From NCBI RefSeq assembly GCF_024362695.1, contig NC_065406.1, positions 3,100,001-3,164,000 on the forward strand: a stretch of DNA of 64,000 nucleotides. Reading direction: 5' to 3'. The translations under genes and the position numbers were made by a program. Positions 10,353 to 19,295 of this stretch are shown one piece after another (position 1 is the stretch's first letter; each line of letters opens with the position of its first letter). The stretch comes from Pectinophora gossypiella. Taxonomy: Eukaryota; Arthropoda; Insecta; Lepidoptera; Gelechiidae. The notes under the pieces were generated by a model. That model searched no databases. It was not told the origin of the DNA and saw only the letters and a program-made list of their open reading frames with translations.

Positions 10353-13175
10353 CTACAACCCACTCCGTGTCAAACCCGGCCCAAAAGTGCCCATGACACT
10401 AGCAGCGTTACCGCGCTGAATTGCCACGGACAACCTCTGAGCCAAGTAAGACCCGGAGCGGGGGTCAAAGCCCTGCTCTCTAAGGCGACGGCCCACGTCC
10501 TTAACGAATTGCTTCGCCTCCTCCCCCCAGCAACCACACGTCTCCACCGCAAATGGCACAAAAATGTAGCCCCCCTGTAGCAAGGAGTACTTTGCATGCT
10601 TTAGGACAGCTGCCGCTTCGGCTGCCGCCCCTGCGCGCTGACTGGTTTGCCGAAGATGACTGGCGGCAAAGGTATCGACACACGTGGCGTCCCACACCAT
10701 GCATCTGCCCTCACGCCAAGGCACCAGAGTTAGGCCGTCTGGGCGCTTGCCGTCCGTACGGCTGAGACCCGGAGGCTCCAGCACGCACGGAACACGAGCC
10801 GACACCAGCGCCCTTCGAATTATGTCATTTAGCGCATGGTGACGGGGAAATCTGCCCAAACACCGACGGCAACTCAAAGCATGATGACCATTGGCCTCCA
10901 CCATGGAACCGCAAATGCAAAGGTGTGGTTCGCACACTTTGCAGCCAAGGCGGAGAGCCACACGCAAAGAGTCCCCATCCAGAAGGGTCCCTATATGGGG
11001 TGACGGCAGTGCCTGCAACCAAGCGCCGGCCTCAGCTCGCGACACAGCCATCATCCGGGCAATATCGGCTCTTGACGATCTCTCTTTCAGCTGTTCGAAA
11101 GTTGCCCTGCACTGAATTTCATCCCAAGAGCGCTGAATTTGAGGGTTTTCCGGAACAGACGCGCCAGGATTAAGAACCGCCCAAGCCAACATTGCCTCAG
11201 CAACAAAGGGTATGCGGGACTCGCCACCATTTAAAGATAAAATATTAGCGACTAAGTCCGCAACCCCATGCGCCGACGCAATGAAAGCCGGCAGCCCAAC
11301 ATCCCCTACACGCCGGATACCAAGCCCCCCGTGCCGAATTGGCAGCGCTGCTTGACTCCACTGATTCTCATTGAGGGAGACATTTAAGAGAGACTCGAGA
11401 GTTATTTTAAGGGCCTTATCGAACGAAGATACTTCCTCAGAGAAAAGCCAGGTCGGTGCCGTTCTGAGGAGGTACGTGACCCTGGGAACAGCAAAGCACA
11501 TACGCAAGAGAATCAAAGCGACATGTGCGGAGAGATGCTTAAGCCTGTCACCAGCGAGGTGGAGGAGCCGCTCACGCGACCTAACAGCTTCGGGAACTGC
11601 ATCAGGAAATATAGGAGAGCCCAAAAGAGTGAAGTCTGTAGTATTTAGTTGGGAAAGGCCAGGCAACAGAGAATCAAAAAGAGAGAAGGAAGGCAAAGAC
11701 TCGGAGCTACAGGGAAAAAATTCACACTTGGCCGCGTTCACCTCCAGACCCAACTCCTTGAGCCGTGGCAGTAAAATACGCAAATCTTGGCAAATAACAT
11801 CCGGGTCACCACCCAAAGTGCCATCGTCCAGGTACCACACATTTAATGGTGAATTCAGCTCCAAGATGGCTTTGTGGATTGCAAGGCTGAAGGCGAGCGG
11901 GCCAAGCGGATCCCCCTGCTGAGCACCTACTTGGGAAAGTATAAGATGCTTATCATGATACAGATTAGAAGGAGCAGAATAAACTTGATACAGAAAAGGA
12001 TATAGACAAGGAATTCTTTCCTCCACCTCACCGAGAAGAATGTCTCTCTCCAAACTATTAAAAGCATTCTTAATATCAAGCTTAATAATGACTTTATTTG
12101 CGTTCCCTAGGTCCGATACATAGGCACGCACTGCGTGAATCCCTGCCTCACAACCCAACCTCGTGCCGAAGCCTAATTGGTGAGGACGCAGGTATTCCGC
12201 CATTTCCTCCTTCACAGCTTGACATCCGAGTTTAGCGACCAGGCGTCGGAAAACGCTCCCGATAGCTATCGGTCTAATGCCCCCATCTTTTTTCTTTAGG
12301 GCGCAAAGACTAGCCCCATACAAATACGGGCAGATTTCCGGGTTTAGTTGCCCGCTTAAAAGGAAATTACAAAGCTTTGTTAAGCACTCCAACAACTTAG
12401 GGCCGTTCTCGCCTGCTGAACTCGAGGTCAACTCTCTCAAATGCGCCGGTCGGAACCCGTCTAAGCCTGCAGCAGAACTATTACTAAATGTACCCAATGC
12501 CAGCGATACATCCTCAACCTTAACCGACAGGACCGGATCCAATCTCCCCGGCGCAAGAGGGAAAACAAGCGGTCGGGATGGACATGGGTGCTTTATACGC
12601 AAAGACTCAAGCGTTTCGGGTCCGGAGGGAGCTATAGAGTCATCGGACATCAATAAGCGTACGGCACCCCTCAAGTCCCCCTCATGAACTTTGGACTCAA
12701 TCGTCCTGTACAAAGAAGGCATTCTAGAGGGAGACATCGCCTCACCAACGTCATCCGAACAGAAGTTGCCTGTGGAGCTTACGTTTTCCTTAAACTTCGC
12801 AGTGAGCGAGCCGGGTCCGATTTTCTTCGGGACTTTAAGGGCTGTGAAGGCGAAGGTGAAAAGGGAATGCCACTCAGCAACCCCGTTAGACGCGAGGCAC
12901 TGATCGATCACCCTGCAGAGCCTCCTAGCCACGAGATTCCTCGCCCCCTTGGGAATATGACGGAGCACGCAAACAGTCCTTTTGAGACCAACAACACTAT
13001 TTAGGCTATAGGTTGGCTGTGCTACTGTATTGTCTCGTGACTGCACATTTTGCGCTGTAACCGGGCGGGATATATCCTTATGCAGTCGCCCAATGTCTCG
13101 GGCAAGGCCTCGGGGGGCAAACAGACGTGAAGAACCCGGACAATGGGGACATGTAACCATAGGGGGCTCACTCAT
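10353..13175 (-). CDS. Reverse transcriptase / restriction-like endonuclease polyprotein of a non-LTR retrotransposon
   Basis: The 940-residue protein would carry out target-primed reverse transcription. Near the N-terminus a CPHC...GRLH segment (residues 9-32) resembles the zinc finger of R2-type elements, but D27 stands where the first histidine is expected. The reverse transcriptase covers about 215-600: motif A KLDIKNAFNSL (365-375, D367), motif B QQGDPLGPLAFSL (419-431), motif C YLDDG (448-452, D450/D451). A CxC-x8-H-x4-C knuckle (C753, C755, H764, C769) precedes a PD-(D/E)xK-like nuclease: RPD (811-813), D829, and K859/K862 before Y863. There is no APE endonuclease. This order fits the R2/R4/NeSL/CRE group; I cannot assign the clade. 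The start is the ATG giving MSEPP. The frame has no stop or frameshift, so the copy may be recent and functional. Confidence 0.93.
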   Translation of the reverse strand: MSEPPMVTCPHCPGSSRLFAPRGLARDIGRLHKDISRPVTAQNVQSRDNTVAQPTYSLNSVVGLKRTVCVLRHIPKGARNLVARRLCRVIDQCLASNGVAEWHSLFTFAFTALKVPKKIGPGSLTAKFKENVSSTGNFCSDDVGEAMSPSRMPSLYRTIESKVHEGDLRGAVRLLMSDDSIAPSGPETLESLRIKHPCPSRPLVFPLAPGRLDPVLSVKVEDVSLALGTFSNSSAAGLDGFRPAHLRELTSSSAGENGPKLLECLTKLCNFLLSGQLNPEICPYLYGASLCALKKKDGGIRPIAIGSVFRRLVAKLGCQAVKEEMAEYLRPHQLGFGTRLGCEAGIHAVRAYVSDLGNANKVIIKLDIKNAFNSLERDILLGEVEERIPCLYPFLYQVYSAPSNLYHDKHLILSQVGAQQGDPLGPLAFSLAIHKAILELNSPLNVWYLDDGTLGGDPDVICQDLRILLPRLKELGLEVNAAKCEFFPCSSESLPSFSLFDSLLPGLSQLNTTDFTLLGSPIFPDAVPEAVRSRERLLHLAGDRLKHLSAHVALILLRMCFAVPRVTYLLRTAPTWLFSEEVSSFDKALKITLESLLNVSLNENQWSQAALPIRHGGLGIRRVGDVGLPAFIASAHGVADLVANILSLNGGESRIPFVAEAMLAWAVLNPGASVPENPQIQRSWDEIQCRATFEQLKERSSRADIARMMAVSRAEAGAWLQALPSPHIGTLLDGDSLRVALRLGCKVCEPHLCICGSMVEANGHHALSCRRCLGRFPRHHALNDIIRRALVSARVPCVLEPPGLSRTDGKRPDGLTLVPWREGRCMVWDATCVDTFAASHLRQTSQRAGAAAEAAAVLKHAKYSLLQGGYIFVPFAVETCGCWGEEAKQFVKDVGRRLREQGFDPRSGSYLAQRLSVAIQRGNAASVMGTFGPGLTRSGL

Positions 13176-14155
13176 CTTAAATAATTAATATTTATTGCAC
13201 ATTTAGCAAATTGTAAATAATAGTACTGTCATAGAGAAAAAAAAATAATTAAATAAATTACCAAAAATTACCATACAAAATTACAAATCCAAATTTTTAA
13301 AAAAAAAAAAAATAATATGAAAATAAATTAAAAACAAAACCAATACTTAACCAGATGACAAAAAATTAAATAACTATAAAACATTAAATAAGTTACGTCC
13401 TAAAAATAAAATTACAGAAAATCAAAGTCCATAGGTAGGTATGTAAAGGTACCTACAAGCCCAGTCCGGATTACATTAAAATGTTACTATAATAATTACA
13501 ACCATTACCAATATAATAACAAATACCAATATAATAACAGTTATGTCAATAATTCATTTCTGTCCAAAAATAATAATTTTATTTTATTAATTTCAAAATG
13601 TTGCGGTAAAAAATTAAATAACAGATGTCAAAACGTATAGAATTAACAATAACACGTTATCAAACAATAACTATAACAACTAGAACCTTTTTTTTTTAAT
13701 TAAATAAATAATCCTGAATACCAGTCGGTGTCCTCTCAGAGACGTCTTGCAATTAGGCAGAATAAAGAGCGGCCTCTGCGCTGTATAATCTACGCCGCGC
13801 CGGTGCCGCGAGCGATGACGAGATGCTCCGAGCGCACGCGAATTTTATCCGTCGTACGCATACGCAACCGTGAGACTTGCTTGAACGCCACCACCAGCTG
13901 ACACTTGCCGACACTTCTACCTCCCACAATAACAATTAATAACACTCCAACCAGCCACTGATTTATCGAAGATAAACCATGTAAAATGCACTGTTTTTGT
14001 TATATTCTCCTTCTATTAGGAGAATTACACTTTTCTGTACAGAATTTACACTGTTTTTTAACAAATTCTTCACTTCTGACCGAAGATTTTTAAATTTTTG
14101 AGGGGACCGCCAACAAATAGGTCTTTCCCAAAAAGATGGTCAAAGACCAAAATTC
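13176..14155 (-). other. Leader of the RLE retrotransposon
   Basis: It is AT-rich next to the ORF, with A-runs around 13299-13312. A GC-rich patch at 13740-13930 has no long frame, and a second unique block lies at 13960-14150. It is interpreted as the 5' UTR carrying any internal promoter or ribozyme. No R2-like ribozyme fold could be confirmed by eye. Confidence 0.45.
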
Positions 14156-14253
14156 AATTCATAAATTATATAGCTAATTCATAAATTATCATTATAATTA
14201 TTATAATTATATTTATTATTATTATAATTATAATTCATAATTCATAAATAGCT

Positions 14254-14330
14254 AATTCATAAATTAGCTAAATAGAAAAAAGAAAACTTAATGAATCAGA
14301 ATTTAATAATTTATCTTTGACCCAATTATT
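14254..14330 (+). mobile_element. Right part of the interrupted GGGTAGTTTC-type MITE
   Basis: CTAAATAGAAAAAAGAAAAC and CAGAATTTAATAATTTATCTTTGACC align with 58012-58100 of the intact copy, in the correct order after 10290. The terminal GAAACTACCC has been lost. Confidence 0.6.
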
Positions 14331-14960
14331 GAAATGAAGTGCTAAATCAAGATTTACTACTACCGTTGATTGAACATCAGCGTTCAATAAGTGGGACGCA
14401 AAGTTACTGTTGATATAACGTTGTTGACAGTACTTTACCTCAGTGCGCGATTAGGCGCCGAACTGGCAACACGCGGAAGTGCGTGGTAAAAACTTGCAAA
14501 AATAGAAGCTCAAAGCGGAAAACGAAGGATAGCACATCATATTTCGAATAAGTAATGACTAATGACATTGTGCATGTTATCATAGTATAAACATTTTAAT
14601 TTTCGCAGTAAAATCCACCAAAATTATTATTTTAGTTTAATTAAGACGATGCGTACTTTCTTAATTTGACACGATTTTATTACCGCTGTGCACGAATGTA
14701 TAGCTAAACAAGTGGAAAATAGCCGGTGTTGTTTGTAGCAATCACTTCAGGCAATTTGTAACAATGTCTACAACTATAATTAAAACATATAAACACAATA
14801 ATTAAACCTCAAACAATCTAAACCCATTGCTGATTGCATCTCAAACAGAGAGACTTGCGTGCAATTTTCACACTCAATTTACTTGACACAGATAGTAATC
14901 TCAATACCTACCACGTTTGTCTAACAGAAAGCTCGGTGAGGCGTGGGTAGTTAGGAATTA
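14331..14960. other. Gene-free stretch
   Basis: No ORF or repeat was recognised. AAGCTCGGTGAGGCG at 14930-14944 recurs, inverted, near 47130. Confidence 0.35.
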
Positions 14961-15199
14961 TGGCGTTGACAGCAACTCCCCGAACGGCGATTCCCGCTAC
15001 GGCGAGTCTCAACGGCGAATGGCTTGACGTGTCTGTCATTTGCTCGTCCAGTTCAAAATACAATTTTAGTCACGCTACATACAATATTGAACAAAAAATG
15101 CAATTATTTCGTTCGTGATTAAAATTGTTTTGAATTTACATGTAAATGACAGACGTGATGTCAAGCAGTCGCCGTTCAGGGAGTCGCTGTCAACGCTAC
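14961..15199. mobile_element. Fold-back MITE (GGCGTTGACAGC ends)
   Basis: The left arm TGGCGTTGACAGCAACTCCCC...GAACGGCGA...TGTCTGTCATTT is an imperfect inverted copy of the right arm AAATGACAGACGTG...TCGCCGTTCAGGGAGTCGCTGTCAACGCTA. The total is about 239 bp. The left arm has a small internal duplication of CGGCGA units. Confidence 0.75.
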
Positions 15200-15900
15200 A
15201 ATTCGTAGTTAGTAGTGGAGTCAATGAAGGGTTTCACTTCTAACTTGCCAGGGACAGGTTCGATTTTGATGATTTTTCTTTTGAAGGGGTAGTTTTTTAT
15301 ATCATTTAAAATCAGAAACATCTTGAGTAATATTTCGATCATATAAAACAACATTTTCTGATGTTTTTTATTCCAACGAAATGGTTCTGTCCAGAGACGG
15401 TTTCCGGTTAGTAGCCCTAAACCGGTTTTCCGTCTGTCCATTTGTCTGTCAAAGGGTCTCAAAATAAATGGTCTCTTTTGAACCATATTTGATACCTAGT
15501 GGAAATTTGCACAAAATGTGCACCTCAACCTACCCCTTTGGGGATACAGTTATCTCACACAAAAAAGGTTATAGGTACCGTAATTTTGCATAGGACTATG
15601 GGCGAAATCTTTTTAAAAGTTTCGATAAGCCATCATCATCAACATCATCCTTCCCCTTTTACCGTACTTTATGTATCCACATAACATATATTCCATTCAT
15701 CTCTGTCAGTCGTAAAAGCCAATAAGCGAGCCACACAACCATCGGATACTTATTATTATGACATACACCAGCTAAAAGCCATACAATTACCGAAAACCCT
15801 TGTAAAGATCTTCTCAATTGATACTGACAGCACCTATAGTGCAGTATACATGGCCACTTTACTAGAGAGCTCAGAGGCTAATTTGGGCCTCAATTTAAAT
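15200..15900. other. Gene-free stretch
   Basis: A 96-residue minus-strand frame (15196-15486) shows no family resemblance. No other signal was seen. Confidence 0.35.
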
Positions 15901-16400
15901 TCCCTGTGGTTATATTCAATTTACACATCACAACACAGCATCACGCTTGTATCTCGAAAGGGGTAGATAAAAAATTATAGTACACTACACCCACTTCGGA
16001 GAGGAGAGAAGCTCGGTGGCGCAGCGGTAAACGCGCTCGGTCTGCGATTGTTGAAGTTAAGCAACTTTCGCAAAGGCCGGTCATAGGATGGGTGACCACA
16101 AAAAAAAGTTTTCATCTCGAGCTCCTCCGTGCTTCGGAAGGCACTTTAAGCCGTTGGTCCCGGCTGCATTACCAGTCGTTAATAACCATCAATCCGCACT
16201 GGCCCGCGTGATGGTTTAAGGCCCGATCTTCCTATCCATCCATAGAGAAGGCCCGTGCCCCAGCAGTGGGGACGTTAATGGGCTAATGATGACACCCACT
16301 TCTCGCCAGCTATGTTTAAGTCCCATGTAATAGGGGGATTGATTTCACGTGGTTTCCAAAACTTCTGCTTCGTTAATGGCAATGCGTGCATTTCTTTTTG
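15901..16400 (+). repeat. CATCACGCTTGTATC-type repeat, split by SINE-D
   Basis: CAGCATCACGCTTGTATC...GGGGTAG...CACCCACTTC at 15937-15997 continues at 16303 with TCGCCAGCTATGTTTAAGTCCCATGTAATAGG. Related copies lie at 20120-20230, 22250-22345 and 38465-38575. Joining the two halves across the SINE-D insertion restores the family sequence. Confidence 0.65.
15998..16291 (+). mobile_element. SINE-D: tRNA/5S rRNA composite SINE, copy 1
   Basis: The head begins with a tRNA-like box A (GGTGGCGCAGCGGTAAACGCG). It then carries GAAGTTAAGCAAC (16053-16065) and GGATGGGTGACC (16086-16097), separated by 20 nt. These match the 5S rRNA box A and box C in sequence and spacing. The SINE-A/C central domain and a GCCCCAGCAGTGGGGACGTTAATGGGCT tail follow. 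The flanking duplication ACACCCACTTC is exact (15987-15997, 16292-16302). Confidence 0.88.
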
Positions 16401-16841
16401 ACTATGGCTCACTTGACATAAGTTTTACCCCGAGGCGTGATTTTTTACCTCCTAGCTACACCCCTGGCGACGTCCTCAACAAGGGTCGGCCTAAGGGGGT
16501 AGAGCACTCGATGGCACTTAGACAGTCGAAGGGTTAGCACTATACCGATATCGATGTAAGGAAAGTATTCGTGCGCAAATTGGGGGGCTGCAGATAACCC
16601 CCCGCTCAGAACTTTAAAGTTTACTTTTTATTGAAAAAAAAAAACACATTTATTTCACACTTTCGTCCATGCATGCGTTAGTAAAAGACTTAGAGTAAGG
16701 AAGTATCAAATTAAACTTATGTATAAAATTAAAAGTATGTATATTTATAGTCTATATAGTTGAGTCCTTATTAGGTCCAACCAGAACAGACAGCGATTGC
16801 CTAATTATAGGACATTTATACTTACACTTTTAAAAATCAGA

Positions 16842-17120
16842 AATCGGAATCATTTATTCAACGTAATTATCATAGATAAACTTGTTGAAGGTCGATATAA
16901 CATTCGTGAATTTACGTCATTTCGCAAGGTGTTATGGCCGAGGAGAAGAAATGACAAGAAACTGCAACAGCAACACATCTTTTGAAAACCAATATACATT
17001 ACAAGTTATTTAATAACAAGAGGAACACATTCAATACCAGACATTTCTATCATTTAGTCTGTCATTAATCTTATAATAAGCTTTTTTTACATAAAGTAAG
17101 CTTCACATGAGCTTTAATTT
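16842..17120 (-). repeat. LINE 3' end, jockey-like, reverse
   Basis: The reverse strand reads CATGTGAAGCTTACTTTATG...AAGCTTATTAT (the C-terminal coding end seen at 59270-59320), then the 3' UTR, then a tail AAATGATTCCGATTT. The order mirrors 59212-59713. Confidence 0.65.
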
Positions 17121-17476
17121 TTTATTATAGACAACATAACATAAACAGCCTATATCGTCCCACTGCTGGGCACAGGCCTTCCCCCAATTAACCGGAAGGT
17201 GTATGGAGCATACTCTACCACGCTGCTCCACTGCGGGTTGGTGACGGTGTTTTACGGCTAATAGCCGGGACTAACGGCTTAACACGTTGACAGTCCAATG
17301 ATCCATATACGGGTCATGACGGACTATCTCCATACTACCGTGACCCATACATAGGTGAAGTGTTTAGAATACATTTATTATTAAGTATTTACGTTTTTAG
17401 CAGGAAGTATAAATATTGAAGTAATATGCGGGACTTACAACGAAGACAAAACATTTTTTTTGTACTTATGGGGACT

Positions 17477-17625
17477 GTAACGAATTTATTAAAAATATCA
17501 TAGAAGGGAAGCTACAAGGAAAGAAACGAAGGGGAAGACCAAGAAGAGCTTACATGGAACAGATTAAAGAGAAGGCGAACGTCGTGTCTTATAAGGAAGT
17601 TGGTCTTTGATAGACAAGAATGGAG
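17477..17625 (+). pseudogene. RTE-type LINE remnant (C-terminal end of RT ORF)
   Basis: It translates as FIKNIIEGKLQGKKRRGRP...RAYMEQIKEKANVVSYKEV, then a stop, then a shifted DRQEWRMPYRQERG. This is the typical C-terminus of RTE-like endonuclease/reverse transcriptase ORFs. It is short and frameshifted. Confidence 0.65.
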
Positions 17626-17663
17626 AATGCCATACAGACAAGAGCGTGGCATTAGTGATGTGA

Positions 17664-17772
17664 CTTAAACGTTGTACCGGGTGAGAGCCTTCAACGCTCC
17701 CCATTTGTCCGGCCAAGTAGTTAATGCCATCTGCGGCAAATCTACAATAAGTCACGTCAAAAAAAAAAAAAA
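17664..17772 (+). mobile_element. SINE-E, 5'-truncated, with target duplication
   Basis: It runs from CTTAAACGTTGTACCGGG to GTCACGTC plus poly(A). The duplication TAGTGATGTGA flanks it at 17653-17663 and 17773-17783. Confidence 0.85.
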
Positions 17773-18205
17773 TAGTGATGTGATGGGGACTGTCAACGTG
17801 TTAACGTGCCGTCCGAAGTACGGAATCATCTTACTTTTTCGGAAAATCAGGTGGTTCAAGCCTATAATATTATAGACAACATAGCAATGAAACATAAAAT
17901 CTATAATAATCCACGAACAACTACGAAATTATTACAAAACTCCAAAGTCCGATTGTACTAAATAACAAAGCGTGCAAAATAGTATTGGAAGGCATTAAAG
18001 TATACACAAACCACCTGTTGTAGTAGACCTTGGTATAAAACAGCGATTTATAGTTACATTACAATAATGTTTGCGAGTTTTTTGTTACTTTCATTTAGCT
18101 AATTGAAGCTGAATTATTATGTGTGTGGCATGGCAAGGCGCAGTAGACTATGGTTAGGGCTGGTGGGTTGTTTTTGGTGAAAATATTTATTTTTATAATT
18201 ATCTA

Positions 18206-18310
18206 TGTGTGGAGCAGCGTGGTGTAGTATGCTCCATACCCCCTCCGGTTGATTGAGGGGAGGCCTGTGCCCAGCAGTGGGACGTATATAGGCAGTTTAT
18301 GTTTATGTAT
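18206..18310 (+). mobile_element. SINE-C 3' tail
   Basis: GTGGAGCAGCGTGGTGTAGTATGCTCCATACC...GCCCAGCAGTGGGACGTATATAGGC is the SINE-C 3' domain. Confidence 0.75.
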
Positions 18311-18321
18311 CTATGTGTATA

Positions 18322-18400
18322 CAGGGTGTTTGTGACATCGTAACTGAATCATGTCTGAATCATCCCCCTCAGTATTCGTTACGATGTCACTTACACCCCG
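18322..18400. mobile_element. Minimal 79-bp TA-flanked MITE (CAGGGTG family)
   Basis: It begins CAGGGTGTTTGTGACATCGTAAC, ends GTTACGATGTCACTTACACCCCG, and has TA on both sides (18320-18321, 18401-18402). It is an internal-deletion derivative of the 231-bp element at 63313. TA target sites suggest Tc1/mariner mobilisation. Confidence 0.8.
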
Positions 18401-18437
18401 TACAAGTACGTACAGACAGTTAGCCTACAAGTAGATA

Positions 18438-18598
18438 TGGGTGTTAGTGACACCGTAACAAATACTGACGTGGATGACGGTGATGAGTTGATATCAAGTG
18501 GAATTGCCTGTCGGAAAATTCATGAAAATTTTAACATTTTTTTTTAATTATTTTAAGTTCCATCCTCAAAGTTTTCGTTACGATGTCACTAACATCCG
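18438..18598. mobile_element. TA-flanked MITE, second copy
   Basis: GGGTGTTAGTGACACCGTAAC...GTTACGATGTCACTAACATCCG with the internal block TGATATCAAGTGGAATT...CTGTCGGAAAATTCATGAAAATTT. It lies 37 bp from the minimal copy. Confidence 0.7.
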
Positions 18599-18879
18599 TT
18601 ATAAAAATGAATTGTTGTTCGCTAGTTTCGCTATAACTTTAAAACGGCTCAACCGATTTGGCTGATTTGAGTCTTTAAATAGTCGTGGAAGTCCAGGGAA
18701 GGTTTAAACGCGTTGATGAAATGTGGAAAAGGGTGATGACGTCATGTGAAGAAGCTCTCTGGGTCAACAAGTAATATGATAAAATCAATGTAAACAGAAT
18801 CCGTTATAGTCGAATCAAATGAAATATACCTACTTAATTTCACAACAAACATACAAACATTTATAAAACCTATGATAGT
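18599..18879. other. Gene-free stretch
   Basis: GCTATAACTTTAAAACGGCTCAACCGATTTGGCTGA (18628-18663) resembles widespread insect repeat sequence, but no boundaries could be set. Confidence 0.35.
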
Positions 18880-19045
18880 CCTGTTCGGAGAACGTGTGAC
18901 TTACTTCGCAGTGTCCCTGATTCGAATCCCGACTCGGGCTCTAAACCACTGAATTGTTGATTGACTTTAATGGGTTTGAATTCATGTTCGGACGATAGAT
19001 TTAATTGATACCACGCGGTTTCCAGGATTTGTGCCCAGTTAATAG
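18880..19045 (-). mobile_element. tRNA-headed SINE fragment, reverse
   Basis: TGATTCGAATCCCGACTCGGG is a box B-like motif on the minus strand, and CCACGCGGTTTCCAGGATTTGTGCCCAG recurs in part at 38855-38890. The family is unassigned. Confidence 0.5.
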
Positions 19046-19079
19046 CTGTTAGCGACACGAATTGACATGTAACGTTTTA

Positions 19080-19295
19080 AAATAAAGCGGCAACGTATTT
19101 GGTGCGGGCAACCGACTCGGCGCTAGATGGCGCTCGCCGCGCCTGCGCGTCACTTCTTTTCGATTTTTGATTTTTAATTTCTCTCTGGCTAAGCTCTACG
19201 CCGCGCACCACGCTCTTCGGTTGCTCACACGCAAAAGCCATTTTATAGCGATCGATAAGTGTTTTTCTGTTTTCCGTCCATGTGTCGTGAACCAT
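19080..19295. promoter_or_regulatory. CpG-rich patch, possible promoter
   Basis: It is markedly richer in CG dinucleotides than its surroundings (CGGCGCTAGATGGCGCTCGCCGCGCC, CTACGCCGCGCACCACGC). A minus-strand frame of 72 codons covers it but resembles nothing known. The regulatory role is inferred only from composition. Confidence 0.25.

Larger units (their letters stand above)
10291..14155 (-). mobile_element. RLE-type non-LTR retrotransposon, apparently full length
   Basis: A 940-codon ORF is followed, on the minus strand, by a 3' UTR of only about 60 nt ending in a T-rich stretch, and preceded by a leader of about 980 nt that contains a GC-rich patch (13740-13930). The sequence AATTCATAAAT stands at 10280-10290 beside the 3' end. 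It appears four times beyond the 5' end (14156, 14176, 14239, 14254). It belongs to the host MITE, so it is read here as the target duplication. The exact 5' boundary is inferred. Confidence 0.75.
17283..17800. mobile_element. piggyBac-like non-autonomous element with TTAA duplication
   Basis: The 518-bp element has perfect 14-bp terminal inverted repeats: CACGTTGACAGTCC (17283-17296) and GGACTGTCAACGTG (17787-17800). It is flanked by TTAA at 17279-17282 and 17801-17804, the target-site signature of piggyBac-type transposases. There is no transposase ORF. The cargo consists of an RTE LINE remnant and a SINE-E piece. Confidence 0.85.
17140..17880 (-). mobile_element. SINE-C interrupted by a piggyBac-like element
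   Basis: The 3' half lies at 17140-17282 (CCCACTGCTGGGCACAGGCC, CTGCTCCACTGCGGGTTGG, GGCTAATAGCCGG) and the inner part resumes at 17801 (TTAACGTGCCGTCCGAAGTACGG). Removing 17283-17804 restores the contiguous family sequence AACGGCTTAACGTGCC. Confidence 0.8.

Noticed and set aside
11371..11922. 183-codon plus-strand ORF
   Set aside because: It is antisense to the reverse transcriptase ORF and shows no family resemblance.
16007..16100. A 5S rRNA gene or pseudogene
   Set aside because: Only the internal promoter segment matches 5S rRNA; the rest is SINE-D sequence present three times with target duplications.
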